A stretch of DNA of 11,919 bases. Source: an uncultured candidate division Zixibacteria bacterium. Its GTDB lineage: Bacteria > Zixibacteria > MSB-5A5 > GN15 > PGXB01. The stretch spans positions 1 to 11,919 of the forward strand of contig CALAMC010000003.1 in the NCBI GenBank assembly GCA_937925655.1, written 5' to 3'. A program made the translations under genes and the position numbers. The notes below the pieces were generated by a model. That model was not told the DNA's origin, did not search any database, and saw nothing but the letters and a program-made list of their open reading frames with translations. How positions within the stretch are numbered: the first letter of the stretch is position 1; every line of letters begins with the position of its first letter. Shown piece after piece: positions 6,901 through 11,919 of this stretch.

Positions 6901-7368
6901 GTCTTCTTCCGGCAGGAAAATATTGTACTGGAAAAAGGGCATGTGGTCGTTCATTAGGAATATCCCGGACATCGGGTCATACCACCCCTGCATGCCCGGT
7001 TGCCAGGCAGGCGTCGCAATGACATACTCATAGACTTCTTCTTCCCAGAGTGTCGCCCCAGGTCGGCTATAGGGAATCATGGGCGGGTTGGCGGGGATAT
7101 CGGCGTGGATGCTCAAATTGAAGGAGATAATCTGGCCTTCGATTCCGTGCATCCATGAGCCCCAGAAATGGATATCCTTAACCCATCCGGTTTCGCTGCA
7201 CATCCAGTCATCGGCCAGAACCACGGGATTGGTGGCGTTGACATCCCAGCCGGTCACGTTGGGCAGCTGCGGGAAGTGCATTTTGTGGCCGTCTTCTTCG
7301 ACCCAGTCGCCCAGAACGGGGGTCGCGAGGAGCAGTCCGGCCGCAAGCACTAATAGGAATTTTTTCAC
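3979..7368 (-). CDS. Secreted multidomain protein: DUF7901-like, two C39/papain-like domains, TSP3 repeats, dockerin-like end
   Basis: This 1129-residue protein starts at GTG 7368 behind GGAGG (7375-7379). A signal peptide (1-20, ending PVLG) precedes a DUF7901-like domain (21-227). Two tandem homologous domains follow (about 235-528 and 537-842). Each has GMPDFDQKQNGW, then HCGP, then GGHYVT, then CISDPF. I read these as a papain-fold (peptidase C39-like) triad: Cys269/His411/Asp429 in copy 1 and Cys572/His720/Asp740 in copy 2, with Gln255 or Gln257 and its counterpart as oxyanion-hole candidates. Residues 843-1040 are thrombospondin type 3 repeats rich in DGDSHGDACDNCP, expected to bind Ca2+. 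Residues 1041-1129 are the dockerin-like module ending PLRK, nearly the same as in the downstream paralogue. Extracellular proteolysis, transamidation or a purely binding role are all possible; substrate unknown. Domain order is seen; peptidase activity is inferred from the motifs. Confidence 0.85.
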   Translation of the reverse strand: MKKFLLVLAAGLLLATPVLGDWVEEDGHKMHFPQLPNVTGWDVNATNPVVLADDWMCSETGWVKDIHFWGSWMHGIEGQIISFNLSIHADIPANPPMIPYSRPGATLWEEEVYEYVIATPAWQPGMQGWYDPMSGIFLMNDHMPFFQYNIFLPEEDWFWQEEGTIYWLNISATVANPSMTKWGVKSTNNHWNDDAVWGEWYVLNWIDLWEPPDFMQSLDLAFVITGGAPEEPDTCEYYKPRYLDYSPQGMPDFDQKQNGWFDPNGWTHCGPAAVANCLWWFDSKFEPNPIDPRPFGSAGGVNDNYPLIFDMTGLGLDDHDPANVQPLINNLAALMGTNTTFRGTPILNLQMGTQNYLAMVGLAGNYKDTIVTLPDYDYIKGQVLDCQDVILLLGFYEVVPTTMQYSYLGGHYVTTAGICTTKAQICISDPFYDMLEGEPPAGSAHGSTVHNDADNISGPHSQIQHDPYLVTVTNPGMPWMRPVTFVNNYPISAADIANFWGANNAVDVSPYQGGQIVTVIDMAYVICPREPVNVDSCEYYKAPYEDYSPYGMPDFDQKQNGWISPVGNWSHCGPVALANCFWWFDSKFEPNPLDPRPFYPNPSHVLNDGYNLVYSFSAAGGWDDHDTNNVIPFVDSLALYCKTNTAGSGTAVFDLAQGARDWTDSVGLGGKYLIKTYPIDNMAANFEFLRHEVLRSQDVILLLGFWLEVTPGMCERVGGHYVTVAGTCINPLDSAFCISDPFLDMHEGEPPAGSAHASGVHNDAGLISGPHGTMYHDKYFVKPATCTPITGIPFAIELANYPAGMIAPVFAGQNPYDPAMPTIPPGPGIMHTVIEFAVVICPDRDGDGWSDDQDNCPNTYNPDQANSDGDSHGDACDNCPTVTNEDQANGDGDSHGDACDNCPTVTNEDQANGDGDSHGDACDNCPTVTNEDQANGDGDSHGDVCDNCPAITNEDQQNSDSDSFGDACDNCPTVTNESQINSDADSHGDDCDNCPNHDNEDQSDVDGDGVGDVCDNCPNDYNPGQEDSDGDGIGDVCDPGDCDCVPGDANNDTVFNLLDILYVIDYVYGTPPGPAPTPYAICSGDPSCDCVVNLIDILYLIAYKYNTPPGAAPCSCNNWLTACGAPLRK
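4249..4842 (-). repeat. Thrombospondin type 3 (calcium-binding) repeat array, 69-base units
   Basis: Residues 843-1040 of the 1129-residue protein make eight full units plus a partial ninth, mostly 23 residues (69 bases) each. Units 2-4 are identical in protein sequence (DGDSHGDACDNCPTVTNEDQ then ANG). The DNA differs only at scattered synonymous positions. Acidic residues are lost at some sites (DSDSFGDA, DADSHGDD) and retained in the flanking units (DRDGDGWSDD, DGDGVGDV, DGDGIGDV). TSP3 arrays wrap around many Ca2+ ions and typically stiffen outer-membrane or extracellular proteins. Confidence 0.92.
4843..6666 (-). repeat. Tandem duplication of a cysteine-peptidase-like domain
   Basis: Residues 235-528 and 537-842 align from CEYYK through DYSP.GMPDFDQKQNGW, WWFDSKFEPNP, DPRPF, DDHD, QDVILLLGF, GGHYVT.AG, ISDPF, EGEPPAGSAH, VHNDA and ISGPH to the final VI.ICP. 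All putative catalytic residues are kept in both copies. The intervening segments differ in length and sequence, so the duplication is old rather than recent. Confidence 0.85.
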
Positions 7369-7701
7369 AAAGTGCCTCCGGTTAAATTTTAAATGTTAAA
7401 GGATTCAGTTTTTCGCGTTAAAAAAAATATTCATATTCGTCCACGTATGCGTAAACGAAAGCAGGCGTTTAAATAAGACCAAAAAAGCTATTAATCGATT
7501 CGAGAAGGTTTCAGGATATTCGGTCGCAAGGCATAAAACCCTCTCCCAGTCATTACCTCCGCGAGGCCACAGGCAGGCCTGCGCATCCGGCTGAACCACC
7601 CGGCCGATAACGGGATGTGACAGTATATGACATTAAATTATAAGCCGGGCAAATTGTGCGGCTTTGGGAACCGCTTTTTTACATACCAAACACGTATTAT
7701 T

Positions 7702-7729
7702 AATATAAAGACAACTCTTTGTCTGTCAA
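7702..7729 (-). promoter_or_regulatory. Sigma-70-type promoter upstream of the 1129-residue protein gene
   Basis: On the minus strand a consensus TTGACA (7729-7724) and TATATT (7707-7702, five of six matches) are separated by 16 bases. The start codon of the next gene is about 330 bases downstream. This is the best promoter-like pair between the envelope operon and the secreted-protein gene. Confidence 0.6.
7709..7724. promoter_or_regulatory. Inverted repeat filling the promoter spacer (operator candidate)
   Basis: AGACAA (7709-7714) and TTGTCT (7719-7724) are perfect inverted arms around CTCT. They lie between the -10 and -35 boxes and touch the -35 hexamer. A dimeric regulator bound here would block the promoter. 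The regulator is unknown. Confidence 0.4.
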
Positions 7730-7796
7730 TTCAATTTTAATGAAAACATGCTCGCCCGGACAATTTCCCGGTTCTATTTTATAATTCGGCGGTGAA

Positions 7797-8708
7797 CTAA
7801 ATTGAGTATTTGCCCTGAATGCGACGGGCGGCGGCGCGGTTGCCTGCCTTCATGGCTTGTGAAATCTTCCAATACTTGAGAAAATTAGCTATAAATCCGG
7901 CACCGAAACAATCACCGCATCCGGTCGTATCACCGTGTCGTCTTCCGCCGCGCGCCGGGAAAAATCGAGATGACAAGCGACGCTCCAGCCGTTCGAAAAC
8001 ATAGGCACCACGGGGGCCATCGGTCACGATAAACAGCCGTCGGCCAGTTTCGACTCCCGCCATGCTCAACCGTTTCTCCAGCATTCTAAAACACGTGGCC
8101 GGTTTAGCCGACCCCGGTGTCACGCCGCTCAAAAGCTCAAATTCGCGCCGATTCATCTGGATGACATGGCTATGATCGACCACCGTTGTCCAAAACGGCG
8201 GGACCCGGAGAAAGCGGCGGCCATCGGCCCTTTTTCCAAGAGTATATGAATGTACGTCGGTGTAAACAATTCCGCCGAAACGGCGGCAGAATTTTCCAAG
8301 CGAGCGCAAATCGACATCTCTCCCGGAAATGAAGTTAAGAAGGACGACTTCGAAATTCAGCAGTCCGTCAATATCCCGGTAACGCAGAGGAGGCACACCT
8401 CCTTCGAGAATTTCCGATTTGGTTTCACTATCATGATAAGTCAGGCGGCAATGATTGTTGCGTTCGGGCACACGGCGGATAAAGTCGGTCTTAACCGACG
8501 GCAGGCGTTTGAGAATTTTCATTATCGGAGCATAGCAATCGCTCCCAATATTACAGACGGGGAAAATATCAGCGTGTTTTTTTAATTCATCCGACAACAC
8601 CATCAAATTATAAAGAATTCCGCCCCAGCCGTGATAGCTGTTTCCATCGGGCAGGGTGACCGAGTCTTTGTTGATGGTTCCGATAACGCCGATTTTTATC
8701 TTCGTCAT
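7797..8708 (-). CDS. PfkB-family (ribokinase-like) carbohydrate kinase
   Basis: This 303-residue protein carries the C-terminal PfkB signature DTTGCGDCFGAGF (residues 260-272), with Asp266 as the catalytic base. The usual GAGD is here GCGD. The N-terminal part keeps the substrate-side glycine pair in HGWGGILYNL and a G.D-type IGSDCYAPI segment. ITDGPRGAY-like nucleotide-site sequence appears as IVTDGPRGAYVF. These enzymes phosphorylate sugars or nucleosides with ATP in the cytoplasm; the substrate cannot be read from sequence. The start ATG (8708) overlaps the stop of the upstream glycosyltransferase by four bases (ATGA), so it is translationally coupled. Its setting suggests a sugar for envelope glycolipid, and HldE-type heptose kinases also belong to this family. 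However, there is no fused nucleotidyltransferase domain, so hldE is not claimed. Confidence 0.82.
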   Translation of the reverse strand: MTKIKIGVIGTINKDSVTLPDGNSYHGWGGILYNLMVLSDELKKHADIFPVCNIGSDCYAPIMKILKRLPSVKTDFIRRVPERNNHCRLTYHDSETKSEILEGGVPPLRYRDIDGLLNFEVVLLNFISGRDVDLRSLGKFCRRFGGIVYTDVHSYTLGKRADGRRFLRVPPFWTTVVDHSHVIQMNRREFELLSGVTPGSAKPATCFRMLEKRLSMAGVETGRRLFIVTDGPRGAYVFERLERRLSSRFFPARGGRRHGDTTGCGDCFGAGFIANFLKYWKISQAMKAGNRAAARRIQGKYSI

Positions 8709-9712
8709 GACAGGTACCTGGCCGCTGCTTTAAAGACTTCATCGACCGTGATTTGCTTCATGCACTGCATATGTCTGTCGCCGGACAGCGGGCAAATATT
8801 TTTAACGCAGGAGATACAGGCGAGGCTATCCTTTTTGATAACCGTCTTCCGGGAAGCCAACGGTGAGGTTTCCTTCGGATTATCGGCCCCGGAGAGGACG
8901 ACCAGGGGTATCCCGGCCGCTCCGGCCAGATGCGCCAGCCCGGAATCGTTGCCGATGAACAAGGTCGCCTGTGATAAAACCGCGGCGGCGATTGCGATAT
9001 CGGTTTGTCCACAGAGATTTGCGATATCGGGATTTTGGCCGCGGATTTCTTCGGCGGCGGGCCACTCGGCGGTCGTTCCCAACACGACTATTTTCAGGTT
9101 AAACGCCTTAATTAATCTTGTCGCCAGGGCGGCGTAATTGGCCGTCCCCCACCGGCGCGATTCGGCCACGGCACGGGCGGCAACGACAACATAGCGGGTA
9201 TGTTCGGACAGACCGCCGGATTCAAGCAACTTTGTCACCATGGGTATTTCATCCGATGATATCGCCAGGCGTGGAATATTCGTCTGGATTTTTATCCCCC
9301 AAAAAACCTCCATAATATAGCGGTATTTTTCCGCGCGGTGCTGCGGAGCGTTTGTCGGATCAAACGGGTCGGTTAAAAGAAAACCCCGGCCGTCGGACGA
9401 AAAACCATAGCGGTGTTTTACATTGGCCAGGGCAAAAATCAGGGCCGAGGAAAACGACGGTGTGAGAAGCAATCCTCTCTCGGCTTGAATATTTTTGACC
9501 ACCGGGCGCTGGCGGGATACGGCCGCAACGCCATGCAGATGCCGGTTGGGGATCAAATGTAATTTGGCACTGGACAGGTGGCGGTAGAGCGGTTCTGTCC
9601 ATTGCGGGGCCATAAGGGCGTAATTAATATTTTCCGGAAGTCCCTGAAGCGCGGCCAGCGCCATAATGCAATCGCCCAGATGATTAGGAGTGCGAATCAA
9701 GTTAACCGTCAT
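8705..9712 (-). CDS. Glycosyltransferase family 9 (ADP-heptose:LPS heptosyltransferase-like)
   Basis: This 335-residue cytosolic GT-B enzyme starts with MTVNLIRTPNHLGDCIMAL, where Asp14 corresponds to the catalytic base of WaaC/WaaF. The second domain contains the AARAVAESRRWG block and the donor-binding motif GNDSGLAHLAGAAGIP (254-269), followed by GADNPKETSP. The C-terminal cysteines C299, C302, C307 and C317 (CISC, CPLSGDRHMQC) match the cysteine pattern common in heptosyltransferase II-like proteins. Length is near the usual 340-350. GAGGG overlapping the upstream stop serves as ribosome site, and nine bases separate the genes. It probably adds a heptose or related sugar to a lipid-A-type core; the exact acceptor is unknown, so no symbol is assigned. 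Confidence 0.88.
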   Translation of the reverse strand: MTVNLIRTPNHLGDCIMALAALQGLPENINYALMAPQWTEPLYRHLSSAKLHLIPNRHLHGVAAVSRQRPVVKNIQAERGLLLTPSFSSALIFALANVKHRYGFSSDGRGFLLTDPFDPTNAPQHRAEKYRYIMEVFWGIKIQTNIPRLAISSDEIPMVTKLLESGGLSEHTRYVVVAARAVAESRRWGTANYAALATRLIKAFNLKIVVLGTTAEWPAAEEIRGQNPDIANLCGQTDIAIAAAVLSQATLFIGNDSGLAHLAGAAGIPLVVLSGADNPKETSPLASRKTVIKKDSLACISCVKNICPLSGDRHMQCMKQITVDEVFKAAARYLS

Positions 9713-9721
9713 AACATGCCC

Positions 9722-10600
9722 TCAATCGATCTTCCAGCGGCGATGGGTCCAGAGCCACTGCTCGGGGTATTGGCGGACGCATTGCTCTAAATATGATGTA
9801 TAAGCCTGGGTCATAATAACGATATCGTTTTCGGAATCGCCGCTATGGGGGGGGTAAATGGGCGGCAAAATCAAGGCCTTATGGTGATTGTATCCCAAGC
9901 GAATATAGACCCCGAACATTATCGGGCAATCCACTTTGACGGCAAAGGCGGCCGGGCCTTTGGGGGTGGCCGCCGGCCGGCCGAAAAAATCGACCGTTAC
10001 CCCGCCCAGGGGAGCATGCTGATCGGAAACGACCGCCACCATGCGGTTGGATTTGAGCGCCTTGATAACCCCGCGGGCGGCCATGCCGATGGGGATAATC
10101 CCCACGCCGAGAGCGCGCCGGAACGAAATCAGCAGTTCATCCACTTTCTGATTATGTTGCTGGCCGACGAGAAAATCGATCGGGTATCCCAGCGCGGCGG
10201 CCCAGCCGCCGAGCAGTTCCCAGTTGCCAAAATGACCGGTGATAAGCATCGCCCCTTTGCCCTCCTGCGATACTCGTTCCAGATACTCTTTCCCCTCACA
10301 TCCGGTCATAGCCAGAATTTTCTCCGGCGTATATTTGGGCTGACGGGCGAATTCGACCAGAGTGCGGGCGGTATGAAGAAATACTTCTTTAATAATCCGC
10401 TCGATTTCGCCGTCGCTTTTTTCGGAACCGAAAGCTCTTTTAAGGTTATCCCGGGCGATTCGTCGCCGCGAAGTCAGGACGGCATAAGAAAGTCGTCCGA
10501 GTATAAAAGCAACCGCATAGGCCGCTCTTCCCGGCAAAAGTTGTACTGCTCCGGTCAGAATCCGAACGGCCCAAAATTCGAGCCTATGGCTTATCGTCAT
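9722..10600 (-). CDS. LpxL/HtrB-type lipid A acyltransferase (lysophospholipid acyltransferase superfamily)
   Basis: This 292-residue protein has an N-terminal hydrophobic anchor (about residues 10-42) and the HX4E catalytic motif HFGNWE (His123, Glu128). It also has the conserved SDQHAPLGGVTVDFFGRPA (about 190-210) with TPKGPAAFA, and the family-typical end QWLWTHRRWK. LpxL/LpxM enzymes add a secondary acyl chain to Kdo-lipid A at the inner face of the inner membrane. Length fits the family. ATG 10600 overlaps the metallopeptidase gene by 17 bases and has GGAG about ten bases upstream. Together with the downstream GT9 gene it indicates an LPS-like outer-membrane glycolipid. Other acceptors such as phosphatidylinositol mannoside are possible within the superfamily but unlikely here. 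Confidence 0.88.
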   Translation of the reverse strand: MTISHRLEFWAVRILTGAVQLLPGRAAYAVAFILGRLSYAVLTSRRRIARDNLKRAFGSEKSDGEIERIIKEVFLHTARTLVEFARQPKYTPEKILAMTGCEGKEYLERVSQEGKGAMLITGHFGNWELLGGWAAALGYPIDFLVGQQHNQKVDELLISFRRALGVGIIPIGMAARGVIKALKSNRMVAVVSDQHAPLGGVTVDFFGRPAATPKGPAAFAVKVDCPIMFGVYIRLGYNHHKALILPPIYPPHSGDSENDIVIMTQAYTSYLEQCVRQYPEQWLWTHRRWKID

Positions 10601-11537
10601 CGTCTATTTGCTCCGGTTGGTCGGGGTCGCCGTAGTCAAAGTCGGTGGATTGATATCTTTCTTCCTCGTCCCACTTTTTGTAATACCGGTGCCGCCGGAC
10701 GGTTTTCAAAACGAACCCAACGATGACCACGAGTGCCAGGAAAATCCATAAAAAGTACGTGTCCGTAAACAAGCTTAACAAGTTATACCTCCCGATGAGG
10801 AATGTATGAAATTCTTCTTCGAATTCAATATAGGTTGCACCGATGGCCTCGGTCAAAGCCTGGTCAACGGTGGCTCGCCGCCGGAACTGGTCGAGCATGA
10901 CATTGAACGGTCCGACACCGTAACGATCGAGCAGATATTTGACGGCCAGATAACTCTGGGCGTAGGCGGTTTGGGCCTGACCCTCGCCGAACGTGTTCAG
11001 CTTTTCGATGTCATGCAAAGCGAGAATCGAGCGAAAGACCACAGCCCGGCCCATGGCCAGATTATCGGTCCAGTCCCACTCGGCCGAGACATACATGGCA
11101 ACGCCTTCATCGAGCCAGCGCGGGACCCACTGGCCGTTGACGCGGTCGGCCAGCGCCAGATGGGCATATTCATGCTTGACCAGCTCGGCCAATGGTTTTC
11201 CGACGTTGAAATGCGCGGGAGATTTCAAGACGATCAAGCGCTCGAAAGGTCTGGCGGCGGCCGCCCCCCAGTCGGGGAAGGCGGTCCCGGTCAGCCGGGC
11301 GAAATCCTCGCGGCTGTGAGCGACATGGATATCGGGTTGGTAGCGGAGGGTATCGTTGAGAATTGTGATCAGTCTGGCTCGGGCGTCCTGCACGGCGCGT
11401 TCAATTTCGGGTTGAAACTGCCCGGTTGCTCCATAATATTTATAAAGAGGATATTCGCGCACGAAGCCGGTTTGCCCTCCGGCCGTCACAGCCAACAAAA
11501 GGATGAATATTATCTTGAGCACGAACGTTTTATTCAT
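10584..11537 (-). CDS. Membrane-anchored zinc metallopeptidase-like protein (peptidase MA / gluzincin type)
   Basis: I start this gene at ATG 11537 rather than the in-frame ATG at 11585, because MNKTFVLKIIFILLLAVTAG then forms a proper signal peptide or N-anchor, giving 317 residues. The HExxH zinc motif is HEYAH (His122, Glu123, His126), followed by WLDEG with Glu144 as the likely third ligand, a spacing typical of peptidase-MA-like gluzincins. A C-terminal transmembrane segment (about 261-279) is followed by RRHRYYKK and an acidic tail. The catalytic domain should therefore be periplasmic with a cytoplasmic C-terminus. It heads the operon with acyltransferase, GT9 and kinase genes. A role in envelope maturation is inferred from position; the substrate is unknown. 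No clear Shine-Dalgarno precedes either start. Confidence 0.8.
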   Translation of the reverse strand: MNKTFVLKIIFILLLAVTAGGQTGFVREYPLYKYYGATGQFQPEIERAVQDARARLITILNDTLRYQPDIHVAHSREDFARLTGTAFPDWGAAAARPFERLIVLKSPAHFNVGKPLAELVKHEYAHLALADRVNGQWVPRWLDEGVAMYVSAEWDWTDNLAMGRAVVFRSILALHDIEKLNTFGEGQAQTAYAQSYLAVKYLLDRYGVGPFNVMLDQFRRRATVDQALTEAIGATYIEFEEEFHTFLIGRYNLLSLFTDTYFLWIFLALVVIVGFVLKTVRRHRYYKKWDEEERYQSTDFDYGDPDQPEQIDDDDKP

Positions 11538-11701
11538 GAGACCAAGATAATAGGGCCGGGCCTTCAAAACAACTGTCGACGGCATAAAAATAAGAATCCG
11601 GGGCCTGAAATTGAGGTATTAATTTATATTGACTTTGGCCGGAACTATACTGATTTTATAAGATTAAACGAGGATTGAGCCACCAAACAGGCAACCGAAG
11701 A
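11538..11701. promoter_or_regulatory. Divergent promoter region between the envelope operon and the HNH gene
   Basis: This AT-rich spacer must drive both directions. On the plus strand TATACT (11646-11651) is a good -10 box, while TTGACT at 11629-11634 is too close to be its -35. On the minus strand TATTAT (11552-11547) ends nine bases before the metallopeptidase ATG, which would give a nearly leaderless message. Neither assignment is firm. Confidence 0.3.
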
Positions 11702-11919
11702 ATGAACATTCTAAGCCACAATGTTCTGGTCCTGAATCAGAATTATGAACCGATGTCGGTCTGTTCGGCCCGCCGGGCCTTCATTCTGATGTTTCTGGGC
11801 AAAGCGGAATTGATCGAAAAACAGGACGGTCTGAAAATCAGGTCGATGCTGACGACATTCGATCTTCCCTCGGTGGTGCGGCTGGGCCGCTATGTCAAGG
11901 CCCCGCACAAAAAGATATT
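11702..11919 (+). CDS. HNH endonuclease-like protein, N-terminal part (runs off the window)
   Basis: The open frame from ATG 11702 continues without stop to the window end (72 full codons). It begins MNILSHNVLVLNQNYEPMSV and then has CSARRAFILMFLGKAELIE and DLPSVVRLGRYVKAPHKKI. This matches, from recall, the N-terminal segment of a widespread bacterial HNH family (McrA-like). Those proteins read VLVLN.NYEPL.V...RRA..L...GKAE and go on to a CXXC-flanked HNH zinc site, which is outside this window. Such proteins are small, chromosomal and of uncertain role, often annotated as 5-methylcytosine-specific restriction endonucleases. It is transcribed away from the envelope operon. Only a weak GAAG ribosome site is visible; an upstream in-frame TTG at 11675 sits too close to GAGGA to be preferred. 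Confidence 0.75.
   Translation, partial: MNILSHNVLVLNQNYEPMSVCSARRAFILMFLGKAELIEKQDGLKIRSMLTTFDLPSVVRLGRYVKAPHKKI

Larger units (their letters stand above)
7369..7796 (-). other. Gene-free spacer and probable long 5' leader of the 1129-residue protein gene
   Basis: These 428 bases separate the PfkB-family kinase stop from the GTG of the secreted peptidase-like protein. The likely promoter is at 7702-7729, leaving a leader of about 330 nt. The leader contains two adjacent small palindromes, CCTC/GAGG around CGC (7556-7566) and GCAGGCCTGC (7573-7582), and a second TATAAT-like box on the minus strand near 7630-7640. I do not recognise a known riboswitch class. A 64-codon GTG-initiated frame (7405-7599, minus) is present but lacks a domain or good ribosome site. 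Confidence 0.5.

Noticed and set aside
5989..6957. Plus-strand open frame (322 codons) opposite the first cysteine-peptidase-like domain
   Set aside because: It lies fully antisense to conserved domain sequence and shows no recognisable family.
1326..7368. Cellulosome interpretation of the dockerin-like modules
   Set aside because: No cohesin, scaffoldin, carbohydrate-active enzyme or cellulose-binding domain is seen in the window. The module also has extra cysteines and a fixed terminal tail unlike clostridial dockerins.
7405..7599. 64-codon minus-strand frame in the leader of the 1129-residue protein gene
   Set aside because: It has a GTG start without a good ribosome site, contains the palindromes and shows no domain. 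Treated as leader sequence; a leader peptide cannot be excluded.
7661..7680. GCGG/CCGC stem followed by six T on the plus strand as a terminator
   Set aside because: The stem is only four pairs with a mismatch, and no plus-strand gene precedes it.
11626..11661. TTGACT at 11629-11634 paired with TATACT as a plus-strand promoter for the HNH gene
   Set aside because: The spacing between the two boxes is 11 bases, far too short. With longer spacing only poor -10 boxes are available, so only the region is noted.
9845..11678. Two plus-strand open frames (293 and 290 codons) opposite the acyltransferase and metallopeptidase
   Set aside because: The minus-strand products carry complete catalytic motifs (HFGNWE, HEYAH), whereas the plus-strand frames are featureless shadows.

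Overview
The window looks like a chromosomal stretch from an uncultured Gram-negative-type (diderm) bacterium of the FCB group. Candidate phylum Zixibacteria, or a close relative, is my best guess. This rests on two large secreted proteins that end in a dockerin-like module of the NLLDILY..IDYVYG / CDCVVNLIDILYLI type, a style I associate with that phylum. Lipid A acyltransferase and heptosyltransferase homologues imply an outer membrane with LPS-like glycolipid. No database search was possible, so the taxonomic call is inference.

Layout. (1) 1-1134: a minus-strand two-gene operon encoding an SPFH/band-7 membrane protein and a 53-residue ribbon-helix-helix (Arc/MetJ-type) protein. A good sigma-70-type promoter has a perfect inverted repeat over its -10 box, suggesting autoregulation. 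(2) 1266-3639: a 730-residue secreted protein with two copies of a DUF7901-like domain around a block of six-cysteine repeats, then a C-terminal dockerin-like module and a strong terminator. (3) 3928-7729: a 1129-residue secreted protein with one DUF7901-like domain, two tandem papain/C39-like cysteine-peptidase-like domains with Cys-His-Asp, about eight thrombospondin type 3 calcium-binding repeats, and the same C-terminal module. Its likely promoter lies about 330 nt upstream, giving a long leader. (4) 7797-11537: a tightly packed four-gene minus-strand operon (HExxH membrane-anchored metallopeptidase, LpxL/HtrB-type acyltransferase, GT9 heptosyltransferase-like enzyme, PfkB-family kinase), probably for envelope glycolipid assembly. 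(5) 11702-end: the start of a divergent plus-strand gene for an HNH endonuclease-like protein.

How the parts relate. Both large proteins share the signal-peptide + DUF7901-like + dockerin-like architecture and end in the same PLRK tail, so they appear to be paralogues using one surface or sorting route. The envelope operon is coupled by overlaps of 4 and 17 bases and a 9-base gap. The SPFH/RHH pair is an independent unit. No tRNA, rRNA, CRISPR array, transposase or phage gene was seen. The least ordinary items are the double cysteine-peptidase-like TSP3/dockerin protein, the CC-rich repeat block and the SPFH/RHH operon with its putative operator.
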